Part shown: piece by piece, positions 35,011 to 46,962 of the stretch | Layout of the letters: every line of letters begins with the position of its first letter | Position numbering within the stretch: position 1 is the stretch's first letter | DNA from: Acanthochlamys bracteata | Lineage: Eukaryota; Streptophyta; Magnoliopsida; Pandanales; Velloziaceae | Direction of reading: 5' to 3' | Length of the DNA stretch: 64,000 nucleotides | Assembly: GCA_019914995.1 (NCBI GenBank) | Contig: CM034131.1 | Location: 10,661,472 to 10,725,471 of the forward strand | Translations under genes and position numbers: made by a program | Notes under the pieces: generated by a model | The model's input: the letters and a program-made list of their open reading frames with translations, nothing else | What the model was told of the DNA's origin: nothing | Databases searched by the model: none

Positions 35011-36113
35011 CAGTGCATGCACATGAAATGCACCACAGGAAGGTCAAGAGTGAATGTGCATGCTGCGAACTTGCGAAGCAAGAAATATTTTCGCATTAGT
35101 CCTGAGAACTCCTATTTCTCTCCTCATATATATATGTGTGTATATATGTGTGTGTATAACAATTCATATTTAGATAGGAAATGCGAGCTCAAACTAAAAG
35201 AGAGGTTTATGTTCTTTTCAACTAATAAGAGATGGAGCTGAGACAGACATCAAAGCAAAAAATGATCAGCAAAGCACCAGCACACAGCAATAGTGGAGTC
35301 AAAAAACCTCTTTACAAATAATAAACGCAGCCTCTGTCTCCAGATATGATGCGCAAAAATAAAAAAAGGACATTACAATACAAATAATAAAACTCTACAC
35401 ATGCTGGTAAACATAAGATCAAATATATCAGGAATCGATCTCATCAAATGTACAACTTTATGGAATCAAAACTAACGCAAAACAAACAGCCTGACAGAAC
35501 TTACGCAAGCCATCCTACAGGAATACCAGGAAGACAGCCATACATACAGAATGGTAACAGAGCAGGAATGGTAGAAGCATCATCATGAAGCTAGAAGAAA
35601 ACGAAGCTTAAAAAGACCTAACAAATTGACTGGCTAAGATTTCCATAGGCAATGTAGACAGTAACTTAAAAGAAAAAAAAAAAGAAGCTTTAATAACTGA
35701 AGCAAGGAGAAGTCTAGAGGGCAAACATTCACAATCACAATGATGCAACCAAAAAAAAAAGGTTTTACGAGTAATAATATCAACGAGGAAGTAACTCCAT
35801 GTAACAAACAAGTCCACAATAAGCTAAGAATAATGCCTCCTAGGGAAATCATCAAACAATTATGCCCAAAAAAATTTGAGAATGACTGATTTCATAGTCC
35901 TATCAGCTTTGAAGGCCAACCAAAAACAACTTCGAAAGCCATCAGATGTTCAAACAAACTATAGAATCTAGCCTAACTGTAAACACCATGCATATTACGC
36001 ATCTAGTTTGCAGTCAAAAGAAATAATATTGTACGTTCAGTCCTGCGGTGCAGGCTAGATAAACAAAAGCCAAGAAGGAAGCCTTCTCATAAACGAGGCA
36101 TGCAGTTCATTCC
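35011..36113. other. Intergenic and FRIGIDA-like 3' flank
   Basis: No further exon recognised. A (TA/TG)n microsatellite lies at about 35126-35158. The last few hundred bases before 36114 should be the 3' UTR of the FRIGIDA-like gene. Confidence 0.45.
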
Positions 36114-39100
36114 TCAGGGACAAGGATAAAAGGATGGGTTATAGGAACTCGCTAGACCTGATAGACTGTAACTATAGGCCACAGACCTCTCATAGGCCAC
36201 AGACCTCTCATAGGCCACAGGCCTCTCATACAAACCAGAGCCTGCAGGGGGTTCAGCTTGATACATATGCGATCCTGCAACAGACTCGGGTTGATAAAAA
36301 TGTGGCCCTGGAGGGCTTGCACCTAGGGTTAGGGGTGGTGATGGCAAACTCTGCCCTGCACGACCATAAATGGAACTGCTGGCAGCCAAACCATATGAAC
36401 TAGCCATACGCATCTGTGGCGGGTATTCTGCCAATCCAAGCTGAGGTTTAGGTTGAGCAATTGGCGGAACAGGATGAGCAGCAAGAGCAGGCGATACATT
36501 CTGTGATGATCGTGAGCGCTTATTGGAATGTTGCTGCTGCCGCTGCTGTTTACCTTTCCGGTTTGAGCAAGCAGCAGAAGATGCATTACGTTTCCTCTTT
36601 ACTTGCTGCTCCTGCTCCAATTCAACAATAAGTTTCTCAAGACCTTCAGGTGGATATTCAGATTCTAGCTTGTAATCCTCAACAGCCTTGATAATAGATT
36701 TCAATGCACCAATCTCCTTCGCGATTGCCTCATTCTGTGTCATATCAGACATGAATTGAAGCTTCTGACTAATGAGAATGAGCATCTTATTAGTCTTGGC
36801 GTGGATAGTAACTATGCATACCTGAGATTGTAAGGAATTCTTTCCCTTCTGTCGCACTTCTGCAGCAACTTTTCTGATAGCTTGTATGTAAGCTTTCAGA
36901 AGGGGAACTGGAGGGAATTTCTCCACCAAATTGAAAGAATACACAAACTTAACAGCATCCAGCTGTTTCCCCTTACTGCACAATTTATGAATAAGATCTG
37001 CAACAAGCAAAAGTTGCTTGCCCACTGTCATATTAAACCTCAAACTAACCGGAAAAGTTTCATCTCTCAAGAAATGTTAAAACCGACTCATGAAGTTATA
37101 AGATCATACAAATAAAACGATGCACAATCTTACTAATCGTTTTCCTAAGCATATGTCCTAGGTGTACTTAGGTCATCCAAAAAGCCTTCTCAACAACTTC
37201 TAACAGCAGGACAAAAACGCACTGGAACCCCTAAAAAACCTAAATACCGTGTATCAGTAGGATCACTGATACAAGATAACCTAAAAAACCTAAATACTCC
37301 TCATCTCCTGGAGGCCCAAAACAAATTGAAGAGATCTACATTCCAAAGGGAAATTTTTGCAACTTGTTTATCCAAGACCCCAGCACCTCAGATCGTGTTT
37401 CCCTTTTACAAACATGCACATCCGGAATGAGCAGTGGGATGGCTACATTTTGCTAAAAGTGAAACAACTAATCACAAGACCTGTGCCCTATCTATTATCT
37501 AGACCAATATGATGCAAGAGAAAGACAAAGAATAGAAATTATTCACCCCAAATGATTTGAGGCAATACTAATATTCAAGTCATAAGTAGAGCACCAAAGA
37601 AAAAAAAAAGAAAAAACCTGTGCCCTTTTTATTATCTGAAGTATGTACATGTTCATTACATACAATTGACACGGCATTATGTATGTCTGAGTTGTATCAG
37701 ACACCAAAGAAATAGTTGATGCATGAGATTTCAAAGGATTGCTTTCTTTTTCTTTTTTCTATTTTTGTTTTGGGTAATTTTAACGCTATTCAAAAGAGAA
37801 TTTTTTTCAGCATTTTTTACTCTTGCTCTACTCCAGGTCTTAGGACCAACATCGCATTTAACAAACATGCGCATCAGTAACCAGCAGCGTGGATAACTAA
37901 GCTAAAAGTGAAACAACTAAACAGAATTCTTGTCTCCTACCTATTATCCAGATGAACACAATGCAGGCTGTAAAACAAGGAATAAAAACTGATGGCCCCA
38001 GATGATCTGAGGAAACACCAAATCATTATGAGTCATAATTAACGTATAAGTAGGAGCAAAAGAACAGAATCATGACAAAGCTTTGGCGTAGGGCCTGACA
38101 TGCACATTAAAAATTAAGGAAAAAGTTAGATTGTTGAGATAGCGACTACAATCATGTCAGCAAGTACTTCAGAGACAAATCAAATGGCTTTCCAAATTTT
38201 TGTGTCTCATACATGATCCGTGATAGTGATGATTGGCGAGAAGAGGAGTACACAACATTGACATGTGATGGGCCAAGACTCAAGTGAGTATGAGGGTTTG
38301 GATTGTGCCATTGACAGCTCAAAGACATTGGATCTGACTGTGACCAGGAAAAACAGACAAGGTCACTTAACCTGATAGAATCAAAGAGTTCATGCGAATT
38401 GAATAAGCAACAATTTGCAAGAACAAAGGTAAGTTCAGACAGTTGTAGTCCGTGTTATAGAGCTGCTTCCATTTAGCAAAATTTACATAAATATGTAGAA
38501 TCCCTATTAGTCCTGTTGAACACATGGCCCTTAGAAACTGATATCTCATTTGTTTGCATGTCTCCTACATTAATGTACACGCCCAAAGTCCAATTCACTA
38601 CCCACAATGGACTTAACCATGGCATCATTTATGTCTGAGTTGTATCATATACCAAACAAAATAGTTGGGTCTGAGATTTCAAAAAGACTACATTTTTTTT
38701 ATTTTGGTAATCTTAACACCTACATCCCAAAGGCCAAGACGTGTTGCTACAGAATAAAAATATGACTTTGCAACTAGATTACCAGAGACATTTCTGTTGG
38801 AGAGGCCAATAGTTTTGCAGAGCTGGACTATCTGCTTCCTTTTGGCGACGATGACGATTACATCAAGCACCTCGCCTATATCAAAGAATGGGAGAAGCTT
38901 GAAGGTAGCAATTAGCTGGAGAAACGCTAGGGCATGGAGGGCAGTGTTCTCTCCGGAAGGCAGAGTTCTATCAGTATCAGGCATCACCTGGACAGCGAAT
39001 TTCCGTGCTCTGTCCCTCTGCTGGGGCTCCATTATGAAGGGGGCGATGGCAAGAAGTCGGTCGAGGAGGAGCGTCGATGAGCGGACGTGTGAGGGAGCAT

Positions 39101-39551
39101 GAAATTGGAGACCAGAGAGAACAAGTTCGGCGGGATCGGGAGCGGAGCGGATCGCCGGGGCGAGCTCGTGCTTGATAGGATTAGGATCCTGTCGGTGATC
39201 CATAACGAAGGAGAGAAGGCCGAGCCCATCCATGTCCGCGCAGAGAGACAAAAGCTCGGGTCTTGGGACGGCTTCGTCATCATCAGGAGAACCGGCGTTG
39301 TTGATGATCCTTTTCTCTTTCTTGAGGGTGTTGTTAGATTGTTTCTCTTTGTCGAGCAGAGAATTGAATCGGTGTTGGATAGCGGCTTCGATGGCAGCAT
39401 AGTGATCTTCGAGTTCGTTCCAGTGGAGGGTGAAGGTTGCGAGGGCCGAAGAGAAAGACTGCAGGGACTCGAGCGAAGAACGGACCTTTTGCTTTTTCTC
39501 CGCTATCGATTCTATCGCGGCCGCGATCTTCGCCGTCGCCGGCGAGCCCAT
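36114..39551 (-). CDS. FRIGIDA-like protein (FRL3/FRL4-type)
   Basis: Three minus-strand exons: 38783-39551, 36822-36997 and 36114-36734, encoding about 521 residues. The start MGSPATAKIAAAIESIAEKK fits the family; an upstream in-frame Met at 39659 lies in apparent 5' UTR. An N-terminal coiled coil (about 10-90) precedes the Frigida domain (about 100-390). Motifs include LLSLCADMDGLGLLSFV, APAIRSAPDPAELVL, FLQLIATFKLLPFFD, VAKRKQIVQLCKTIGLS, KFVYSFNLVEKFPPVPLLKA and KSIIKAVEDYKLESEYPPEG. The tail from about 395 is Gln/Pro/Tyr-rich with a basic patch. FRIGIDA itself promotes FLC expression and delays flowering; most FRIGIDA-like members are less well defined and may act in nuclear scaffold or light and hormone responses. 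Intron 2 is short, intron 1 is 1785 bp. Confidence 0.9.
36174..36227 (-). repeat. 18-bp coding minisatellite (three units) in the FRIGIDA-like gene
   Basis: ATAGGCCACAGACCTCTC is repeated three times in a row with one substitution. On the coding strand it gives the repeated peptide ERPVAY / ERSVAY near the C-terminus. Units are whole codons, so copy-number change keeps the frame. Confidence 0.8.
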
Positions 39552-40281
39552 ATCTTCTAAATGCGAACGAAGAAGAGAGAAAGGAATTAGGAACGGAAGA
39601 GATTTTCCAGTTGTGAAAATAATAAAAGGCGTATATATAAATAAAAAGAAACAGTGCAACAGTATGGAGTGAGAGCGTGGGAAATTTGGTTAATAGGGGC
39701 CTGAATTTGCAAAATCCCAGTAGGCGAACTAAGAACGAGCTAGCTAGCTAATAAAAACGGAGATATGTATGGAATTATAGTTGCTCTTTCTTTCATCTCA
39801 CCAAGAAAATCTTTACTGGCAATGCTTATGAACTTTGTGCGTCTCATATCGAAGAACAAGTCCAGCAGGTGGAAGAAATCTTTCACATATACTTGATTAT
39901 GTTGGCTACTTAAAATCTCATGTTACAAAAATATAAAGAAGATTGATCACAGAATTGAAACATACATACTCAAAAACTCTGACAGATGCAAGGCTTTTTA
40001 ATTTCCTCAATCTATTCTGGTAGTAAAACGCACGTAGCTTGGAAACAATGAGTAAACCCGACGCGTTCTTTCATGGAAGGTATTAACCTTATGTAGTATA
40101 TCGCTGATTTTTTTGCTCTAGTTAGGGTGTTTTCTATCCGTTTTCTAAGAAGGCATCGTCTTTGATATGTTTTACTACAAGATAAAAAAAGTTATTTTCG
40201 TTATTTAATCCTACTCTTAATTCTAATGCTTCTTGCTGCAAATTAACTTGGGCAAATTAGTATACTCCCACTATTATCGCA
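39552..40281. other. Intergenic, FRIGIDA-like promoter side
   Basis: Contains the 5' flank of the FRIGIDA-like gene. No exon of the ABCE pseudogene's missing N-terminus was found here. Confidence 0.45.
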
Positions 40282-43200
40282 GGGAAGCTCTGTATCGAGG
40301 TCACTCCTGCCTCTAAAATTGCATTCATATCAGAGGAGCTGTGGATGCAGAAATGCCCATTGGATACTATTCAAATCATCAATCTTGAATCTTCCCAAGG
40401 ATTTGGATAAGATACAACTCATCGTTGTGGACCAAACACATTCAAGCTGCATAGGTTGGGACAACTTTTGTAAAAGTTGCTTGTGATTTGCTCTATAATT
40501 AGCTAACTGAGGTGCTCTATCAGGCTGCCTGTCCCAAGACCTGGACAAGTTTTAGGACCGGTTGGAACAAATGGTATTGGAAAATCAACTGCCTTGTAAG
40601 TTCTGGCCGGAAAGTTGAAGCCTAACTTGGGACGCTTTAATGTAAATGTAATAGTTTGATTTGTTGTGGGCTAAACTAAGCCATACTTGGAGATAGAGGC
40701 CCTATTATGCAACGTTTCCTTCTTCCTTTATTTTTCTTCCCACCTTATTTTTCTCCTTCTCCACCCGACAGCCACCCTCTCCGTCCCCTTCCCGGCGTCC
40801 GATCAGCCCCGTCCGACGGCCATTTTTCTTCTTTTTCACTCCGGCGTGCATCTCCTCACCCTCTTCTTCGTCTTCCTACCTCAATTTCGCCGGATTTAGT
40901 TTAATCATCACCGTGCAAAGAACCCTAACCTTCGCCGGAGTTGTCTGCCGGCGTTTAGGTTGCGCCGAGATGGTAAATCACCTCCTCACCTCACTGAAGG
41001 TTTTCCCTCCATCAATCGAGCTTAATTTCAGCCCGAGATGAAGAAGTGCGGTTTCGTCGGACCGCCGTGAAATTCAATGATTCCGGCCGCCGACGTCCCT
41101 TTTTGACTTTGTCGTCTTCTCTGTTGAACTCTACTAGCAATGATGGTTCTTCTCGAGGCTTGATTTTTGTCCCTAGCCGAAGTTCGCCGGAACCCTAAAA
41201 TTCGCCGGAATCCGGCGAGCTTTCGAGACACATAATCTAGGTAAATTATGATGCACTTTTGTCTCTTGAGCATGCTATTGAACCACTGATTAATCCTTTT
41301 TTTCCATAGGTGTTCTTGGATTGAAAATCGGTGAGGTCGTTAGCATGCTACGATGTCGATTTGGAATTAGGATTGATTGTTGATTCGGGTAAGTTTTCTA
41401 AATTCGCTAGCGCTAATACTAATCAAGAATTATTGCGTTGATGATTGTGGACTTAAATATGTAATTATTGGATTTTTGGGTTAATGGTGCTTTACACCGG
41501 ATTGGGCTATGTTTGAATATAGATGTGAATGTGGTTGGTTTCGATTACCAAATTAAATATGGTGGTATTTATCTACTTTAGGATTGGACATAGCTTTGGA
41601 ACCTTTGGGTGTGGCTTGGTGATAACTTACGGATTTAGGCGAATTGCGTGGACCTTCATGTGAGGGTTAATTGCGTCTTCTCTTCTTAACTTATCGTTAG
41701 GTTTTTAACGCAAGTAACATCTGCTTTGGAAACTCCGGCATGACTTGCCACCTTCAGTATATAATATGATTGATTGTTCATGCCATAAAGTGCTTGTGCA
41801 TGTATAATTGTGTAAGTTCATGGTAACGATAGAAATTATAAGGGCATGCTAGAAACAAAGTAGGGTGGATGATTGATGAGAATATCATGTTTGCATGTAA
41901 AAACCTAAAAATTGTTATATGCAAGTATATAGGATTTATAGGATGTCGTCTATATCGGATAGCATGTAAACTTGACAATGGTATTATGCTATTAAAGTGG
42001 CTAGATATAGATATTTAACTCTATATCAAGTTATGGCATATGTTAAGCTACTAGAAGCCTTGAATCTAACATATCAGTATATTTAGAGTGACATATGTGC
42101 ATAATAATCATATCACAAGTATATCAGTATGTCATTAGTAAATGACTTAGCATGCCTAATTAGTTATACGTAACTCGAATGATTTTGCAGACAAGTAGTA
42201 GAATTAAATTGCATGCACCATTACGTATGCTATATGGGGTTCTGCATTGAATGCACTTTTCACTTGTAAAGCATGCTCATTAAAAATGGTGATTATTGTA
42301 ATCATGATGCATAATAACCTTAGATATGTGAGAGTGAGTTCACATATTGTTTGCATATGAATTCCAAATATAGAGCCTGTGATATTTGTATACCTACACA
42401 TGTATGGGCATTGATTGTGATTGAAATCCAGTAGAGGCTTTTAAGCCTGGTTCACCACGTAAATATGCATATGACTTATGACTAATGCCTGTAGGGGCTC
42501 AGATCTGATTGACCTATTATGCATAGACACTCGCGCTGCACGAGGCAGGTGAGTCAGGGGCTGAGATTAGGACTCCAGTGGGTGTGGGGCGGGCACCCAT
42601 CTATGGCCATAGTATTGTTAGGCCCATGCGCGTGGGGGCGATACCACGGCCCATCCGGTTCGATCACCCCGATGGTTGTACCTCGCCGAGGCAGGAGTAG
42701 CCTGGTTAGTAGGTTGAGCTGGAGACTAGGTCTCGCTCTGTGTTATATGATTATTATCCTGATTCCCTGATTAGTGTCACGTCATGTAGATAAATAGATG
42801 TGTATGCACCATGACATATACAAATGGTATAGACATGCATTTGATTCTACTCCATTTTGATCATAAATACAGGTATATATGCATGTATGGTCATACATGT
42901 AAATAATATAAGCATGTACTTGACCTATTGTTCATAATCATGTATGCATGCATTCAGACATCTTTGCTATATGAGATTTGAAAATATAGATTACTTTCTT
43001 ACTCGAGTGCATATGTACATATTGATAGCATTATGATACAAGTTAGTGGCATAGTCTTATTGATTGCTTCAACTAGATGGTTATAACTCCTTGATGCATA
43101 ACGTACATTACCATTAATATATTTGAGGGCATAACCTATAGAGGTATAAATTTCGTATTAATAAACGTGTGCATGTAGACAATATAAAGATGTGTGCTTG

Positions 43201-46200
43201 GTAAAGTTAATTATGTGCACGTGAATATAAATTATGTAAGGATAGAGAACTCGCATAAAATAATCGCTTGATATGAGAGGAGGGCGTTATGGGCTGCATA
43301 TCATGGTACCCGTATTTGTCCTTACTAGAACTAGGTTGGTATGGGATGATCTAGAACTAGATAATGCATGCTCTGAACTATCGATGCATTTGTGGCATGT
43401 AGAGGAGCAGGAAGATAATAATAAGGTAATGCATTAGAAGCTTTAAATGGTGCATCCCTGATTTATTACCTCACTGAGACTGGGCTCAGCCTTTTCTTTC
43501 TTTGGCCTCCCCCAGATAATACAGGATTTAGCTGAAAATTAATGGATTCTCGCTACCGTAGATCGGAGTGGCGCTAGAAGGGTACGTCTCCGTGTTTTCA
43601 TAATTCATTTGGTTGGCTCTGTAACACTCGAGGGACTGTTTCGTTCTTATTATTGGTTGTAACTTATCGGCTTGATAGCCAGTTGTTTATTTATTTGTTT
43701 TTTTTTTTCTCTTTTGTTGAGATGTATTACCGCAGATAGCGGTTGTATAAATTGTTAAGTCATTCTTGTGTTTTATTCTTCGTGTTGTTGATACAAAATT
43801 GTGATATTATTATTGTGGTTTAATTGTTAGGTTCTCCTTGAATTTTTAGGGAAAGTTTTGTCGAAATTTTCTTAAAATTCTAATTGGGCTGTTTGAAGTC
43901 GATTTTGTGTTAGGCTTACTAGGCTGGGCCGGACTTGGGTTCTACTTAGGTCTGGTTTAGTCTAGTGCCGGTCATAGCCCAGATTGGGTCGTGACAGTAA
44001 ACATCTCACTTGTTCGTTTAACTTTACTGAAAGTATTTTGCATGCAAATTTTAGTAGTCTGACCACATACTTTGCAGAACATCCTGATTGGCAGGAGATT
44101 CTGACATATTTCAGGGGCTCTGAACTTCAGAACTATTTACTCAAAATTCTTGAGGACAATCTGAATGTTCTAAGTCTAGCTCCAATTGTGTACTAATTTC
44201 CAGAAGTTCCTAATATATGGTCTATATTATAAAGTATTCCTTGTTAAGCATTGTAAATTTAGACTTGTGTTTATTACCTTTTCTGATATTGAAAGGTGAG
44301 TTTCCTATAGGCATATTGGCCGTAGAATTTCATGCTTTCAGAAATGCATGGCATAATGTTATATGCTGATTTTCACCAATAAGTAAGTGTGGTTCTCATG
44401 CTCTGTTTATAGTGATGCCTATATTCCTATCTTCTGCTTAGCTATCCAAATTCCCACATCTCTTTCAAATATACCGAAATCCTCATATTGAAATAAATAC
44501 TCTCCTGTGTGGGCCTTTGGAAGTGATATTCTGCTTAGCTGTCCTGCAAGTATGATCATTTTGGTATGTGCTGATAATAGCCTCTTGAAAGTAATCCTGC
44601 TACCCTTTCCAACTCTGCAGGCAATTATCAAGCCACAGTATGTTGATCATATTCCAAAGGCTGTTCAAGGGAATGTGGGGCAGGTTCTTGACCAAAAAGA
44701 TGAGAGAGAGATGAAGGCTGAACTTTGTGCTGATCTTGAGTTGAATCAGGGCATTGACCGCAATGTAGGAGATCTCTCTGGTGGAGAGTTGCAGAGATTT
44801 GCAGTAGCTGTCGTGGCTATACAAAGTGCAGAGATATATATGTTCGATGAACCTTCTAGTTATCTTGATGTGAAACGGAGGCTTAAAGCTGCACAAGTGA
44901 TCAGATCTTTGCTCAGACCCCAATCAGGTTCTTACTGATTTGTATCCCTGCTAGCTGGATCTTAGCGTCCTACACTACTTATCGGATTTTATATGCTGTT
45001 TGTATGGGAAACCTGGAGCTTATGGAGTTGTTACTTTACCCTTCTCAGTAAGCGAAGGAATTAACATTTTCTTAGCCGGTTTGTACCCTCTGAAAATCTG
45101 CTTTTCCGTGACGAATCACTAACATTCAGGGTATTTATTCTTGTTTTGCTTATTACTAATGGTGATGTTCAAATGTTTTTTAATTATTTTAATAAGAGAT
45201 GTTTAAATACTCACACCCTCATGTTTTCAGGTTGCTGAGACTGTTCAAGAAAGTTCCGAGGAGATTGAGACATATCAACATTATAAGTACCCTACTATGA
45301 CCAAAACTCAGGGCTATTTTAAACTCAATAAGTAATTGAGGGTGAGTTTACTGATTCACAGATTGTTGTCATGCTTGGTGAAAATAGGACAGGGAAGACT
45401 ACATTTATGGTATGCATGTTACTTTTCTATTCTCTCAAACCAAACATAGCCTTGAGGGTGTTTATTTATCTTTTGTTATATGAGTCCACATTGATAGAAG
45501 TTGCTTTGTTCTTTACACGTTTCTCATGATGGCTTTACTAATAAAAGAAACTTCATGATGTGATTGATTAGAGTTTACTGATAGGATCTCTTCTTCTTTT
45601 CTTTTATTTTGTTTGTGTTTTTTTTTTCCTAAATTTGAGGGGCTAACTGTTGCCTTGACATTTATAGGCTGAGTTGTTGAAACCAGATTCAGTGGAGGGT
45701 TCTTATGTGGAGATACCAGAGTTCAACGTTTCTTACAAACCTCAGAAAATCAGCCCGAAATTTCAATCTACTCAGAGGCATAAAAAAATCCATGATTCGT
45801 ATCTGCGTCCTCAGTTTGTATCTGATGTCATGAAACCCTTGCAAATTGGGAAACTAATGCACCAAGAAGTTGTTAATCTTTCCGGTGGAGAGTTGCAAAT
45901 GGTTGCACTTTGCCTGTGTCTTGGAAAGGTCTGTAGCTGTTTCACAGTAAACAGTTGATTTTGGGTCTCTTGTGGTTGCATGTTTTTTGGGTTTCTCATG
46001 ATAAGTATCCTTCGCTTTTAGTAGAAAAACTGACAAGAAGGGTGAGAGAAACCTATATCACCCATGGGTAGGAAGAATATAGCATATCCTCACCTTTATT
46101 ATGATGTGAAGATGTGTTAACTTTTTCTTTTTTCTTTTTTTGTTAGGTTGTACCGCGCGAAAGAACATTATGATCCTATCAGTAAATTCATGTATATGCC

Positions 46201-46350
46201 TGAATATACTTGTTAATTGTTGTGTTCGGGGCAGCATCTTGACATAGACATCCAACTAACTACAGGCCTTGCATAAACAAGCTGGACTCTACCAAAGATA
46301 GGCAACAGAAAGCTGCTGGCTCCTACTACTATGTTGATGATTAAGGTACA
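40282..46350 (+). pseudogene. ABCE/RNase L inhibitor (RLI) pseudogene
   Basis: ABCE proteins recycle ribosomes and carry two Fe-S clusters and two ABC domains. Recognisable exon pieces: 40282-40445 (LCIEVTPASKIAFISEEL, QIIN, GPNTFKLHR); 40523-40641 ([11 protein letters not shown], Walker [10 protein letters not shown], then TAA replacing the Lys of ALKVLAG); 44078-44172 ([20 protein letters not shown]); 44622-about 45120 ([48 protein letters not shown], then frameshifts); 45231-45409 (KYPTMTKTQG, frameshift, Walker A now GENRTGKTT); 45669-45929 ([29 protein letters not shown]); about 46235-46344 (the LDSTKDRQQKAAGSYYY tail). Missing are the first exon, part of the Cys motif after ISEEL, and the second Walker B exon. 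Introns are kept, so this is a decayed genomic duplicate. Confidence 0.92.
40647..43996. mobile_element. Solo-LTR-like insertion, 3.35 kb, in an ABCE pseudogene intron
   Basis: Begins TGTAATAGTTTG and ends GGGTCGTGACA, so it has TG...CA ends. GTAAA stands immediately on both sides (40642-40646 and 43997-44001), a perfect 5 bp target duplication. It interrupts the intron two bases after the exon end TTTAAT, at the splice donor. I see no gag, protease, reverse transcriptase or integrase frame and no internal copy of the first few hundred bases near the end, so it is best read as one long LTR left by recombination. Such long LTRs occur in some Ty3/gypsy lineages, but the lineage is not determined. 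A GC-rich island at about 42520-42740 breaks an otherwise AT-rich body. Confidence 0.75.
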
Positions 46351-46962
46351 GCATATGCATGAAAGAGTTGTGAATTAAATGCAATAAAGCACTGTCCCCT
46401 TGAATGCTCTGCAGATGGCACTGCTTAATGTGGATATATCTGCTCGAGGATGTCCATAGTTACTGCATGATAGGTGGTTTCAGGATGAGAGGCTGAAAGT
46501 GGTGGTATTTAACTTTATTTCGTCCAAGTTTTTATGAGATAAGCGGCAACAGCTTGGGTTACAAGTTCTTATTGCTGCATGCAAGTTTGGAGGATTTATT
46601 AACAGCATTGCTTTTGTTCCACGTAATTGTCGGCAGATTTACTTTTTTGCTTTCATTTTCATATTCTAATTTATATGTAGGAGTTCATTTTTGTACCAAA
46701 AAAATTGCCGAAGATAAATTTTCTTAAAGGCGTCCGTTAAACTTTTGTACCAAAAAATTTAAAGTCAAAAAGTCGAAAGTCCATTTTTGTACCAAAAACT
46801 TTTCCGAATAAACGCGAATATATCTAATATGCCACGCCACTAGTAGAACCTGGTGGTGTTGTATACGTGCGCTGTTATCGTTATCGGATTAGGATCAGAA
46901 GAAGAAGAAAGACTTGTAGAACCTGTTTGTGAGGGTAGAGGGGAGTGAGATTCATTCATTCG
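46351..46962. other. Intergenic and promoter of the TIM22-type gene
   Basis: Contains a short imperfect repeat around TTTGTACCAAAAA (at about 46692, 46744 and 46785). No gene recognised. Confidence 0.45.

Noticed and set aside
40687-40904. Overlapping Phe/Leu/Pro-rich frames near the start of the solo-LTR-like element
   Set aside because: Low-complexity pyrimidine-rich DNA; no domain.
42519-42770. 83-codon frame in the GC-rich island of the solo-LTR-like element
   Set aside because: Not similar to any retrotransposon protein; explained by local GC content.
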